Positions 26,084 to 34,813 are shown, counted from the stretch's first letter. The stretch is 64,000 bases of DNA from Streptomyces sp. NBC_01262 (GCF_036226365.1 NZ_CP108462.1:1612001-1676000), one strand, 5' to 3'. Notes: generated by a model from the letters alone, not told the origin. Numbers and translations: made by a program.

Positions 26084-26096
26084 TTAACGCCGTTAA
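26084..26096. promoter_or_regulatory. TetR operator 1
   Basis: TTAACGCCGTTAA is a palindrome of 6-1-6 bases lying 11 bases before the TetR start. It shares the TTAAC/GTTAA arms with operator 2, 24 bases away, so both are probably bound by the same protein. Confidence 0.75.
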
Positions 26097-26119
26097 GTGC
26101 ACGCTGGGAGCAGGTCGAA

Positions 26120-26134
26120 CTTAACAGTGTTAAG
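26120..26134. promoter_or_regulatory. TetR operator 2
   Basis: CTTAACAGTGTTAAG is a palindrome of 7-1-7 bases, directly abutting the GGAG ribosome site of the monooxygenase gene. Occupancy would block both transcription and, in the RNA, lie next to the start region. Confidence 0.75.
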
Positions 26135-26143
26135 GAGACGGAA

Positions 26144-27577
26144 ATGACCGTGACCACGGACGTACTGATCGTCGGCGCCGGACCCACCGGCCTGGCCCTC
26201 GCGGTGGACCTCGCGCGGCACGGGGTGGCGGCGGTGGTGGCCGAGCGCGGCCCGCGACTGTTCCCCGGATCGCGCGGCAAGGGCCTGCAGCCGCGGACGC
26301 TGGAGGTGCTGGAGGACCTCGGCGTACTGCCGCGGGTGCTGGCGTCGGGCGGCCCGTATCCGCCGAACATGATCTGGCGTGACGGCGAGCGCCTCGGCGA
26401 ACAGCGGATGTTCGACGCCGCCGAGCCCACGGAGGCCGAGCCGCACGGCGTTCCGTGGATGCTGCCGCAGTGGCGTACGCAGGAGGTGCTCTACGACCGG
26501 CTGCGCGAACTCGGCGGCGAGGTCCTGTTCGGCCGCGAGGCGGTCGGGTTGGAGCAGGATGCCGACGGCGTGACGGTGTCGTTCGCGTCGGGCGAGCCGG
26601 TGCGGGCGCGGTACGTCGTGGCGGCCGACGGCGGCCGGTCGGCGGTGCGGCGCCTCGTCGGCATCGGCATGACCGGCGAGACGCTGGACCCGGCCCCGGC
26701 CCTGGTCGCCGACCTCCGCCTCACCGGGCTCGACCGCGAGCACTGGCACGTCTTCCCGCCGGCGGACGGCAGTGGCGACGGCTTCCTCGCGCTGTGCCCG
26801 CTGGCCGGCACGGACGACTTCCAACTGGTGGCGAACTTCCCCGACGGCACCGCGCCCGACCCGTCGCTGGACGGCGTACGCAAGCTGGTGGCCTCCCGTA
26901 CGCACCTGGCCCCGGACCTGATCACGCAGGTGCGCTGGGCCTCCGACTTCCGCCCGCGCGCCGCCCTGGCGGACCGCTTCCGCGCGGGCCGGGTCTTCCT
27001 GACCGGCGACGCGGCCCATGTCCACTCCCCGGCAGGCGGCCAGGGCCTGAACACCAGCATCCAGGACGCGTACAACCTGGCCTGGAAACTGGCGGCGGTA
27101 CTGGCGGGCACGGCCGACGAGTCCCTGCTCGACACGTACGAGGAGGAACGCCGCCCGAACGCGGCGGAGATGCTGGGCCTGACCACCAGCGTCCACCGGG
27201 GCGAGACCCGCCGCGGCCGGGAAACCCAGCAACTGGACCTGGGCTACCGGACATCGAGCCTGTCCCTCGACACCAGGCCCGGCCTCCCGGACACCGCCCT
27301 GACCGCCGGCGACCGGGCCCCCGACGGCAGGAGGGAAGGGGTGCACCTGTTCACCCAGTTCCGCGGCCCTCACTGGACATTGCTGACGGTCGGCGTGGCC
27401 GGAGACCTGCCGGCACTGGACATCCCGACGGTCCGGCTCACCGCCTACGAGGCGTACGGCACCGGCGTCTTCCTCATCCGCCCGGACGGCTACGTGGGCT
27501 GGGCGGGCGCCACGCCGAAGGGCCTGCCGGACTACGCGGCGGGGCTGGGGCCGGCGCTGGGGGCCGGCATCGACTGA
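26144..27577 (+). CDS. FAD-dependent aromatic monooxygenase (PHBH/TetX/Rox-like)
   Basis: This 477-residue flavoprotein has GAGPTG at residues 11-16 for FAD, the DG motif (YVVAADGGRSAVRR) and the GD motif with FLTGDAAHVHSP followed by GGQGLNTSIQDAYNLAWKL. These define group A flavin monooxygenases that hydroxylate aromatic substrates with NAD(P)H and oxygen, including antibiotic-inactivating enzymes. The C-terminal thioredoxin-like domain is short. Start ATG follows AAGGAG. The divergent TetR regulator and operators suggest substrate-induced detoxification or tailoring. Confidence 0.92.
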   Translation: MTVTTDVLIVGAGPTGLALAVDLARHGVAAVVAERGPRLFPGSRGKGLQPRTLEVLEDLGVLPRVLASGGPYPPNMIWRDGERLGEQRMFDAAEPTEAEPHGVPWMLPQWRTQEVLYDRLRELGGEVLFGREAVGLEQDADGVTVSFASGEPVRARYVVAADGGRSAVRRLVGIGMTGETLDPAPALVADLRLTGLDREHWHVFPPADGSGDGFLALCPLAGTDDFQLVANFPDGTAPDPSLDGVRKLVASRTHLAPDLITQVRWASDFRPRAALADRFRAGRVFLTGDAAHVHSPAGGQGLNTSIQDAYNLAWKLAAVLAGTADESLLDTYEEERRPNAAEMLGLTTSVHRGETRRGRETQQLDLGYRTSSLSLDTRPGLPDTALTAGDRAPDGRREGVHLFTQFRGPHWTLLTVGVAGDLPALDIPTVRLTAYEAYGTGVFLIRPDGYVGWAGATPKGLPDYAAGLGPALGAGID

Positions 27578-27588
27578 CGGCGGCTTTC

Positions 27589-27760
27589 GGGTGCCGGATG
27601 CAAGGCCGCGCCTTCGAGCTCAAGCTGACCGCCGTCGAGGAATTCGAGCCGATCAAGGCCGAGTTCGGCCTCTTCGCCATCACGGCTCCCACCCTGCTCC
27701 TCTCCGGCAGGCGTGACGGTCGTCGCCGGGGAACTGCACCGCTCCGTCCACAGCCGATGG
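27589..27760 (+). pseudogene. Fragment of an alpha/beta hydrolase with frameshift and internal deletion
   Basis: Frame 1 reads RAFELKLTAVEEFEPIKAE and then ITAPTLLLSG (27682-27708), a typical pre-acid-residue segment of alpha/beta hydrolases. The expected acid turn and helix are missing; instead a different frame reads VTVVAGELH from 27713, matching the strand leading to the catalytic histidine (usually VTVLPGxGH). So about 20 codons are deleted and the frame shifts by one. No start or N-terminal domain remains between the monooxygenase stop and here. Confidence 0.55.
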
Positions 27761-28375
27761 TCACCCCGCAGCCCAGCTCGCGACGCTGCGGAGCAGCCAG
27801 CCGCCCGCCACGAGAACAGCCGCGGCCACGGCCGTCACCGCGAGCGCGCGCAGGTGGCCGCCTGGGGTGGGGGTCCGGTGGTGGAGGAGCGGTTCCGGTT
27901 CGGCCCACAGGTAGGCGAAGAATCCGAAGCCGGTGAGCGTACAGATGAGCAGCCACGCGGGACCGGACGAGACCCGGTGTCCCGCCGCCGTCAGACAGCG
28001 AAGGACTACGGTCAGCCCGATGGCGCAGACGAGGATCCGCAGCAGCGGGGAGCGCAGCGCCAGCGGGTAGGCCGGCAGGATGAGAAGTCCGAGGCCGCCC
28101 ATGCCGTAGGCGGCGTCCTCGGCCTCGAAGCGTACGGTCCCGGCCTGACGCCGGAGCTGGGACTCGAACGCGGCCGGATCACCCGCGTACGTCAGGCTCC
28201 GTTCGGTCAGTGGGCCCGCCGACCACCGGACCCACGTGTCCTGGCCGTCCGAGTCGTAGCGCACGACCGAAGCCCGGCCGGCCCGCACGTCCTGGGACAG
28301 CTGTCCCAGGCCGGACGGGAGCGGGAACATCTGCAGGACGAACGCCAGGAACGAGACGACCAGCGCCGCCAGCAT
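27761..28375 (-). CDS. Membrane protein of unknown function
   Basis: This 204-residue protein has an N-terminal hydrophobic segment (residues 1-20), an extracytoplasmic part of about 70 residues with VVRYDSDGQDTWVRWSAGPLTE, and three or four further membrane segments (GLGLLILPAYPLALR, LLRILVCAIGLTVVL, WLLICTLTGFGFFAYL, AVTAVAAAVLVAGGWL). It resembles small actinobacterial integral membrane proteins with no assigned role. ATG 28375 is the first possible start after an upstream in-frame stop; no clear ribosome site. It lies 58 bases after the 97-residue gene. Confidence 0.65.
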   Translation of the reverse strand: MLAALVVSFLAFVLQMFPLPSGLGQLSQDVRAGRASVVRYDSDGQDTWVRWSAGPLTERSLTYAGDPAAFESQLRRQAGTVRFEAEDAAYGMGGLGLLILPAYPLALRSPLLRILVCAIGLTVVLRCLTAAGHRVSSGPAWLLICTLTGFGFFAYLWAEPEPLLHHRTPTPGGHLRALAVTAVAAAVLVAGGWLLRSVASWAAG

Positions 28376-28433
28376 CGGGGGCCTGGCCAGCCGCCAGATC
28401 GCCTCGGAGGTGAGGCGTCTGCTCTGCCACGTC

Positions 28434-28727
28434 TCAGTGTGGATGCGCTCTCACCCGGCCGTCCTCGTCGGGCACGGTGAACGTGATCGCTCTCACGCCG
28501 TCGTTGTCCCGCCCGGGGAACGACCCGACGTAGACCTCCGAGTAGTCGCCCAGGGTCTCCTCGAACTCGTCGAGTTCGCCGGCGCCTGCGATGAACTCGA
28601 CCTCCAGACGGCCCGGCTCCGCGCCGGGGACGCCGACGACGCAGTCGTACTCCTCGGCGGCGATCCTCAGGATCGTCTCCCGCACCGCGTCGATGTCGAC
28701 CGAGTCGATCAACTTGCCGAAGTTCAC
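28434..28727 (-). CDS. Small conserved-type hypothetical protein
   Basis: This 97-residue acidic protein starts with GTG at 28727 (VNFGKLIDSVDIDAVRETIL). A predicted helix is followed by alternating strands with many Asp/Glu residues (EFIAGAGELDEFEETLGDYSEVYVG), with no signal peptide. No family is recognised. It is probably co-transcribed with the membrane protein downstream. Confidence 0.6.
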   Translation of the reverse strand: MNFGKLIDSVDIDAVRETILRIAAEEYDCVVGVPGAEPGRLEVEFIAGAGELDEFEETLGDYSEVYVGSFPGRDNDGVRAITFTVPDEDGRVRAHPH

Positions 28728-28852
28728 TCAGAAATCGTATAGGAGCCCGCCCTTAGCGGAAGGCCGCCGCGTAAACACCGGTGCGCGCGTGCCGCGCCTC
28801 GCCGATACTCCTGTGGTTCGAGCTTGGCCGTCGGATTCCCGAGGAGCCGTCA

Positions 28853-29584
28853 ATGACCGGTGGCTGGGCCGCCGATGTCCTGCTGGGCGGGATCATCGCG
28901 CTGGGCGCGTCCGTGCAGCGGCTGACGGGGATGGGGTTCGCGCTGGTGGCGGTGCCGGCGCTGGTCCTGCTTCTGGGACCGGCCGAGGGTGTGGTGCTGG
29001 CGAACTGCGCGGCGGGGGTCATCAGCGCGGTCGGGCTCGTGGACGGCTGGCGGGAGGTCCGGCCCGCCGCGATGGTGCCGCTGGTTCTCGCCGCCGCCTG
29101 CACGGTGCCGGCCGGGTCCTGGACGGCCGCGCGGCTGCCGGAGCCGGTACTGCTGGTGGGCATGGGGGTGCTGGTGAGCGCGGCCGTGCTGCTGGTGATG
29201 CGCGGCGCCCGGGTGCCGGCCCTGCGGGGCGTCAGGGGAGCGGTGGCCGCGGGGGCCGCGGGCGGGTTCATGAACTCCTCGGCGGGGGTCGGCGGCCCGG
29301 CGGTGTCGCTGTACGCGGTCAACGCGGGCTGGACGGTACGGGAGTTCGTGCCGAACGCGCAGTTCTACGGGGTCGTGGTGAACGCGTTCTCCGTCGCGGC
29401 CAACGGTGTGCCGAGGCTGGCCCCGCCGGTCTGGCTGCTGGCCGGGGCTGCGCTCGCGGCGGGCACGGTGATCGGGAAGGCGCTCGGTGAGCGGGTGCCG
29501 GAGCGGCGGGCCCGGCAGCTGGTGCTCGCGCTGGCCCTGGCCGGCGGGCTCACCACCCTGGGCAAGGGGCTGTGGGGGTTGTGA
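28853..29584 (+). CDS. TauE/SafE-family sulfite exporter-like membrane protein
   Basis: This 243-residue protein has seven or eight hydrophobic segments and the duplicated TauE/SafE pattern: QRLTGMGFALVAVPALVLLL in the first half and GGFMNSSAGVGGPAVSLYA in the second. Members export sulfite, sulfoacetate or other organosulfonates. GAGGAG precedes the ATG at 28853. The sulfonate-type ABC importer in this window lies 11 kb away, so a joint pathway is speculative. Confidence 0.88.
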   Translation: MTGGWAADVLLGGIIALGASVQRLTGMGFALVAVPALVLLLGPAEGVVLANCAAGVISAVGLVDGWREVRPAAMVPLVLAAACTVPAGSWTAARLPEPVLLVGMGVLVSAAVLLVMRGARVPALRGVRGAVAAGAAGGFMNSSAGVGGPAVSLYAVNAGWTVREFVPNAQFYGVVVNAFSVAANGVPRLAPPVWLLAGAALAAGTVIGKALGERVPERRARQLVLALALAGGLTTLGKGLWGL

Positions 29585-29593
29585 GCCCCGTCC

Positions 29594-30025
29594 TCAGAGG
29601 GTGTGGGCCACGACCCGGCCTGCGAGCACCGCCTCGACGAAGGGCTCGGGCGGGGCGTAGTGGTGGGCGATGACGTAGTGCACGATCAGGTCGGGGGCGA
29701 TGAGCCATTGGCCGAGGCCGGTCCGGACCCGGATCTCGCCGTGGCCGACGAGGATTTCGCGGCCGTTCCTGATCACTCTCACCGGGTAGGTGCGGCCGCC
29801 GCCGAAGAGCCGCCGGGGGCACAGCCGGCAGCCGTGCCAGCGGCTGGTGATGGTGCTGAGGTGTTCGCAGGCCAGGGCGAAGAGCCGGTCGGCGAACAGG
29901 GGGGCGGGTTCGGCGGCGGGGTAGGCGTGGCCGGGATCGAGCCAGCCGACGGACACGGCGTCGATGCCGGGAGGAATCGTTTCCGTGAAGTAGCCGTACG
30001 GGCTCAGGTCCTGGTAGTACGCCAT
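29594..30025 (-). CDS. Hypothetical protein of the Streptomyces YxDLSPYxY type
   Basis: This 143-residue protein opens YYQDLSPYGYF and continues VGWLDPGHAYPAAEP, features I associate with a widespread uncharacterised actinobacterial family. A CRLCPRRLF pair of cysteines lies near residue 66. There is no signal or membrane segment. Role unknown; it is convergent with the TauE gene. Confidence 0.7.
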   Translation of the reverse strand: MAYYQDLSPYGYFTETIPPGIDAVSVGWLDPGHAYPAAEPAPLFADRLFALACEHLSTITSRWHGCRLCPRRLFGGGRTYPVRVIRNGREILVGHGEIRVRTGLGQWLIAPDLIVHYVIAHHYAPPEPFVEAVLAGRVVAHTL

Positions 30026-30091
30026 CGCGGCCCTCCCCTCATGTCATGGCTGTTGCCGCGGCGCCAGCGTGCTGCGGACGGCGCTTTCAGG

Positions 30092-32215
30092 TCAATGCCC
30101 CGTCCGGGCCTTGCTCCTGCCCGGCTCGTGTGTCCCGTCGCGCGTCCCGCCCTCGGCGTCCCGTGGCCGCAGCCAGCCGCGCAGCACTGCGTGCACCGCC
30201 TCGGCGCCGACGATGCGGTGCTCGGGGCCGTCCAGGCTGTATGGGTGCATCAGGAAGGCGCGGTTCTGGTCACCGCCGAGGCCGCCGTGGGAGCCGACCT
30301 GTTCTTCGAAGGCGTGCACGGCGCCGGTCGCCGGGTCACAGGCGGAGTTGACCATGATGTCGGCGGCGTGCGGGAAACCCGCCGTGCGCAGGACGGTCGC
30401 GGCCGCGCCGGGGCCGAAGGGGGCCAGTGGGTCGGGGCCGCCGGTGAGGCGGCCCGTGGCGAGTTCGAGCTCCGCGCCGCCGGGGCCGAGCACCAGGGGG
30501 CCGCGCGGCTCGCTGCGCACGAGGACGAAGCCGATGCCCTGATGCTCCGCCAGGGTCCGCAGCAGGGCGGGGTGGCGGCGGTCGATGTCCTCGCGGCTGG
30601 CCCGGCCGGGCAGGTCGGGGAAGCTGATCAGGCCGAGGTTGCCGGAGGCGAGCACCACCGGGTCGGAAACCGGGCCTGCGCATGCGGCGTCCTCCTCACC
30701 GCCGCGCCGGCCGTGTTCCGGCCTGCGCAGCGCGGCCCGGGCGGCGGCGCGGGCCTCGGCCCCGCTGGCCGTATGCCGCGCCCTGCGCGGCACCGGCAGC
30801 CCGCACCCGGCGCGCACCAGGTCCTTCAGGCTCAGCCCGTACGCGGCGGCGAAGGTCTCGCCGTGGCTCTGGCCGTGGTCGGACAGCAGCACGATGCGGT
30901 AGCGGCGGGGTGCGTAACGGGCGGCGTCGGCGATCAGCCGGATCGTCCGGTCGAGGCGGGCCAGGACCCTCATCGCGTCGCCGCTGCGCGGGCCGGAGTG
31001 GTGTGCCACCTCGTCGTAGGCGACCAGGTCGGCGTAGACCGCGGTGCGCCCGGCGAGCATGTCGCCGATCACCGCCGCGGCGGCCACGTCGCGCTCGACG
31101 ACGGTGGCGAAGGCGCGCAGAAAGGGGTAGAGGCCGCCGCGCCCCACGCGCGGGCGGTCCCGGCGCAGCAGGGACGCCGTCGACTCGCACATCTCGCGGC
31201 CGGCTTCGGCGAAGAAGGCGGCGGCAGTGCGTACCGCGTTGGCGGGGTCGGAGAAGTACGCGAAGTAGCCGGTGCGCGAGCGCGAGAAGCGGCCGCGCCG
31301 GGCCGCCACCGACATCACCAGCGCGAGCTGCTGCGCGCCGCCGCTGAACAGGTTGCCGCGGCTCGCGCCGTCCAGCGCGCCGCCGGCCGCGTCCTCGGCG
31401 AGCAGGCCCGGGGAGCCGGTGCGGGCCACCGCCCGGCGTTCCAGCTCTGCGGCGCCGGAGGGGCGGTTGCAGACCATCAGCTGGCCGGTTTCCTTCTCGT
31501 ACCAGCGGAAGGCGGGCACGTCCTCGTTCGAGCCGTGCAGGATGGCGAGCTGGCTGGATCCGGTCTGGCTGCTCCAGTCCGTACGCCAGGGCATGAGGCG
31601 GTGGGTGGTGTCGAGCCAGTCGGCCACCGTCTCCATCGCGGGCGGCCGTACGCGGCCCTTGCGGCGGGTCGGGCGCACCGCCTCGCGCAGGATGTCGTGG
31701 CCGACGCCGTCGAGCTGGATGAACACGATCCCGGGAGTCTCCCCGTCGACGGCCGCGCGGCGGCGCCCCGCCAGGCGGGCGAGTCTGCGGCCGTAGGCCT
31801 CGTCGTCGCGCATCGCCAGGGCGGTGCTGGTCGCCGACGAGGTCGCGGACATCACGGCGGCGATGACCACGGCGGTCGCGGGGGTCACGTCGCCGCGCCA
31901 GTCGGGCGCGATGCGCAGGGCAATCAGAAGCAGCGAGCCGTTGAGAAAGAACACCAACGCGCCCAGGACCAGGGCCGGGACCAGCAGCAGCGCGCGTACG
32001 AGCGCCGGCCACACCAGCGCGCTGAGCAGGCCGAACGCCCCTGCCCCGACGGCCGCCGTGGCGGCGATCCGGGTCGGGCTGTCGCCGGTCGGCGACTGGA
32101 TCGTGAAGTCCGGGAGGATCCCGGCCAGCACCGCCATCGTCGCCGTCGCCACCGCCCACACCGCCAGGACACGACCGACCGCCCGTCCCAGGGACCGCCA
32201 CCGACGCAAGTTCAT
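30092..32215 (-). CDS. Membrane-anchored alkaline-phosphatase-superfamily protein
   Basis: This 707-residue protein begins with about four membrane segments (residues 12-130, holin-like) and then an alkaline phosphatase/phosphodiesterase domain. Metal-site residues are visible: FIQLDGVGHD (first Asp), SSQTGSSQ with the likely nucleophile, YDEVAHHSGP (Asp and His), LLSDHGQSHG (Asp-His) and SHGGLGGDQ (last His). It probably hydrolyses a phosphodiester or phospholipid at the outer face of the membrane. I chose ATG 32215, as the longer frame upstream runs into the divergent promoter. It is divergent from the MBL-fold gene. Confidence 0.87.
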   Translation of the reverse strand: MNLRRWRSLGRAVGRVLAVWAVATATMAVLAGILPDFTIQSPTGDSPTRIAATAAVGAGAFGLLSALVWPALVRALLLVPALVLGALVFFLNGSLLLIALRIAPDWRGDVTPATAVVIAAVMSATSSATSTALAMRDDEAYGRRLARLAGRRRAAVDGETPGIVFIQLDGVGHDILREAVRPTRRKGRVRPPAMETVADWLDTTHRLMPWRTDWSSQTGSSQLAILHGSNEDVPAFRWYEKETGQLMVCNRPSGAAELERRAVARTGSPGLLAEDAAGGALDGASRGNLFSGGAQQLALVMSVAARRGRFSRSRTGYFAYFSDPANAVRTAAAFFAEAGREMCESTASLLRRDRPRVGRGGLYPFLRAFATVVERDVAAAAVIGDMLAGRTAVYADLVAYDEVAHHSGPRSGDAMRVLARLDRTIRLIADAARYAPRRYRIVLLSDHGQSHGETFAAAYGLSLKDLVRAGCGLPVPRRARHTASGAEARAAARAALRRPEHGRRGGEEDAACAGPVSDPVVLASGNLGLISFPDLPGRASREDIDRRHPALLRTLAEHQGIGFVLVRSEPRGPLVLGPGGAELELATGRLTGGPDPLAPFGPGAAATVLRTAGFPHAADIMVNSACDPATGAVHAFEEQVGSHGGLGGDQNRAFLMHPYSLDGPEHRIVGAEAVHAVLRGWLRPRDAEGGTRDGTHEPGRSKARTGH

Positions 32216-32282
32216 GGTCCAAGCGTGGCACGGGGTGCTGTCTGGGCAGGCATAGGCTCGGGCGTGAGGCGAGGAGGCGGGC

Positions 32283-33065
32283 GTGACGGGCGTGGCGGCG
32301 GTGGAGATCACGTGGTGGGGTCATGCCACCGTGACCGTGCGGGACTCGGGGGTGCGGGTGCTCACGGATCCGCTGTTCGCGCCGCGCCTGGCGCATCTGC
32401 GGCGGCGCGGGGGCGCGGTGCCGCCCCCGGCGGCGGTGGACGCGGACGTGGTGGTGGTGTCGCACCTGCACATGGACCATCTGCACCTCGGCTCCCTCGC
32501 GCGGCTCGCGCCCGGGACGCGGGTCCTCCTGCCGCGCGGTGCGCAGGAAGCGGTTCCGGGGCTGCGGCGGCTGCGCGGCATGCGCAGGCTGGATCTCGTC
32601 GAGGTGGAGCCCGGGGACGAGGTCAAGGTGGACGGGGTGACGGTACGGGCGGTGCCCGCCGCGCATGACGGGCGGCGGCTCCCGTACGGGCCCCGGCGGT
32701 CCCCGGCGCTGGGATACGTGGTGGAGGGCGCGGCCAGGACGTACTTCGCGGGCGACACCGGGCTGTTCGACGCGATGGCGGAGGCCGTCGGCCCCTGCGA
32801 CACCGCGCTGCTGCCGGTCGGCGGCTGGGGACCGTTCCTGGGCTCGGGCCATCTCGACGCGGGCCGCGCCGCGCAGGCTCTGTCCCGGCTCGGCGCGCGC
32901 AGCGCGGTGCCGATCCACTTCGGGACGTACTGGCCGATCGGCATGGACGCGGTGCGCCCGCACGAATTCCACTCCCCCGGCGACGAGTTCGTGCGGCTCG
33001 CCGCGCATGCCGCGCCCGCCGCGGCAGTGCACCTGCTCGGGCACGGGCAGAGCGTGGAGCTGTGA
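32283..33065 (+). CDS. MBL-fold metallo-hydrolase (UlaG-like)
   Basis: This 260-residue protein has the full metal-binding set: SHLHMDHLH (HxHxDH), FAGDTGLF (Asp) and PIHFGTYW (His). It belongs to the UlaG/NAPE-PLD-like branch of the metallo-beta-lactamase fold, whose members cleave lactones or phosphodiesters. It starts with GTG preceded by GAGGAGGCGGG. The adjacent alkaline-phosphatase-type and DedA-type genes suggest lipid or membrane phosphate chemistry, which is inference. The DedA-like gene follows in four bases. Confidence 0.9.
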   Translation: MTGVAAVEITWWGHATVTVRDSGVRVLTDPLFAPRLAHLRRRGGAVPPPAAVDADVVVVSHLHMDHLHLGSLARLAPGTRVLLPRGAQEAVPGLRRLRGMRRLDLVEVEPGDEVKVDGVTVRAVPAAHDGRRLPYGPRRSPALGYVVEGAARTYFAGDTGLFDAMAEAVGPCDTALLPVGGWGPFLGSGHLDAGRAAQALSRLGARSAVPIHFGTYWPIGMDAVRPHEFHSPGDEFVRLAAHAAPAAAVHLLGHGQSVEL

Positions 33066-33069
33066 TCCT

Positions 33070-33702
33070 GTGATCAGTTTCCTGGCCGAGCAGACCTCGA
33101 CGTCCTCCGAATCCACCCAGCAGGTGGTCGGCTACCCGACGCTCTTCCTGCTGGTCGCCCTCGGCTCGCTGGTGCCCGTCATCCCGACCGGCGCCCTGGT
33201 GAGCACCGCCGCCGTGGTGGCCTTCCACCACCATGCCGCGCCCTTCGCCCTCGCGCTGGTCTTCGTCACCGCCGCGCTCGCCGCCTTCATCGGCGACATG
33301 GCCCTGTACTGGCTCGGCCACCGCGGTGTGCGCTCCCGCAACGGCTCCCGCTGGCTGAGGCGGCTCCAGGAGCGCGCCGAGCCCGGCCGCCTCGAAGCGG
33401 CCCAGCGCAGGCTGGAGCAGCACGGGGTGACGGTTCTGGTGCTGTCCCGGCTCGTCCCGGCCGGACGGATCCCGGTCATGGTCGCCTGTCTGCTGTCCGA
33501 GCTGCCGATTCGGCGCTTCGCCCGTGGCGACATACCGGCCTGCCTGGCCTGGGCCGCCGCCTACCAGCTCATCGGGATCCTGGGCGGCTCGCTCTTCCCC
33601 GAACCCTGGCAGGGCGTGGTCGTGGCCGTCGCGCTCACCGTCACCATCGCCGCCGCCCCGCAGGCCTGGCGACGGGTGGTCAGCCGCCAGACAGCGCACT
33701 GA
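33070..33702 (+). CDS. DedA/VTT-family membrane protein
   Basis: This 210-residue protein has the DedA/VTT layout: re-entrant LGSLVPVIPTGALVS, FIGDMALYWLGHRGVR, and the later LSRLVPAGRIPVMVACLL. Such proteins act in membrane lipid (undecaprenyl phosphate or phospholipid) flipping. It starts with GTG at 33070, five bases after the MBL stop, so it is in the same operon. Its last 23 bases overlap the convergent aminotransferase-like gene. Confidence 0.85.
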   Translation: MISFLAEQTSTSSESTQQVVGYPTLFLLVALGSLVPVIPTGALVSTAAVVAFHHHAAPFALALVFVTAALAAFIGDMALYWLGHRGVRSRNGSRWLRRLQERAEPGRLEAAQRRLEQHGVTVLVLSRLVPAGRIPVMVACLLSELPIRRFARGDIPACLAWAAAYQLIGILGGSLFPEPWQGVVVAVALTVTIAAAPQAWRRVVSRQTAH

Positions 33703-34813
33703 GGGCGGCTCCCAGCGCGGCCAGGGCCGCCGTGACATGCGGCAGCGCCAGCGGGTCCTGCGCATGCAGCGCCGCCGAGCGCTCCTTCTCCCCCGTGCCG
33801 CACAGCGGGCCGACATCGATCCGCACGCGGGGCGCCGCCGCGTCGTCGCCGAACCGGTGGCCGCCCGACACCGGCCGTCCCAGCCGCTGGCCCAGCCACG
33901 CCTCCAGGCCGGGCGCGTCCAGCCCGGTGCGCAGCTGCTCCAGGTCGGCGTACATCTGGAAGCCCGCCTCCGGCGGCCGGCACAGCGCGCCCGCCCCCGT
34001 CACCGCCTTGTACGCGGCCGCGCCCACCAGCGCGTGCAGCCGCTTCGCGGCGGCGGCATGGGCCCGTACGTCCTCCGGCTCCTCCAGCGCGTACGCGGCC
34101 GCCGACGCGACGGGCGACGGCAGCACGCTGCGCAGCCCCGCCGCGATGCCCAGGGTCTCCATGCGCAGGCGTACGCCCTGCTCGGTGTCCGGGAAGCGGG
34201 CGACGGCGGCGGGCCAGCCGGGCGGCAGGAGGGACGCGCCGAGGTCGGCGAGGACCACGGTCTGCGCGGGCAGGATCTCGGCGGGGCTGAGCAGGACGAC
34301 GCCGGGCTGGACGGTGTCGCTGTAGGTCTCGTCGGACAGCACGAGCAGCCGGGCGTCGGCCGCCGCCTCGCACACCTCGTGCAGCAGCTCCGGCGGCGTC
34401 ACCGTGCCCGTCGGGTCGTCCGCGGCCGACAGCACCAGCACCCGCGGGTCCACGCCCTCCGCGCGCGCCCTGCGGACCGTCTCCAGCAGCGCGAACGGAT
34501 CCGGGGCGCCGCCGCCCTCCGCCGGGGTCTGCACACTGAACGTACGCCGCCCCAGCAGCCGCCCCGGCGCGGTGTGCCACGCGGCCGCGGGCCGGGCCAC
34601 CACGACGGCGTCGCCGCCGATCGCCGCGAGCAGCGCCAGCAGCAGCGGCTCCGCGCCCGGGGCCGCGGCGACCTGCTCCGGGCCGGTGGGCAGGCCACGG
34701 CGCTCCCAGTACCCGGCCGCGGCGGCGGGGGCCCTGCGCGGGTCGCCTTGCGCGGCTGCCACGGTGAGGTAGGGCGGGATCGGGAGTCCGGGGTCGGGCC
34801 ATGCGGCGGGCAC
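33680..34813 (-). CDS. Class I/II aminotransferase-like protein lacking the PLP lysine
   Basis: This 377-residue protein has the fold-type I aminotransferase pattern: DDPTGTVTPPEL (normally NPTG), LVLSDETYSD (the Asp that contacts the PLP ring) and a C-terminal PRVRIDVG with the substrate Arg. At the place of SxSKxxxxPGWR it reads ADLGASLLPPGW, with no lysine; the only lysines lie elsewhere (AAKRLH, AYKAV, GEKE). So it should not form the internal aldimine and may be a pseudoenzyme. GTG start at 34813 is preceded by a C6/T8 tract complement and GGGGGG. Confidence 0.82.
   Translation of the reverse strand: MPAAWPDPGLPIPPYLTVAAAQGDPRRAPAAAAGYWERRGLPTGPEQVAAAPGAEPLLLALLAAIGGDAVVVARPAAAWHTAPGRLLGRRTFSVQTPAEGGGAPDPFALLETVRRARAEGVDPRVLVLSAADDPTGTVTPPELLHEVCEAAADARLLVLSDETYSDTVQPGVVLLSPAEILPAQTVVLADLGASLLPPGWPAAVARFPDTEQGVRLRMETLGIAAGLRSVLPSPVASAAAYALEEPEDVRAHAAAAKRLHALVGAAAYKAVTGAGALCRPPEAGFQMYADLEQLRTGLDAPGLEAWLGQRLGRPVSGGHRFGDDAAAPRVRIDVGPLCGTGEKERSAALHAQDPLALPHVTAALAALGAALSALSGG

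Noticed and set aside
28801-28830. GGTTCGAGC resembling a T-loop of a tRNA
   Set aside because: No cloverleaf can be formed with the flanks and no anticodon stem is found; no tRNA was recognised anywhere in the window.
29603-32668. A 1021-codon plus-strand frame
   Set aside because: It is antisense to the alkaline-phosphatase-type gene and the 143-residue gene; no motif and Gly/Ala/Arg-rich.
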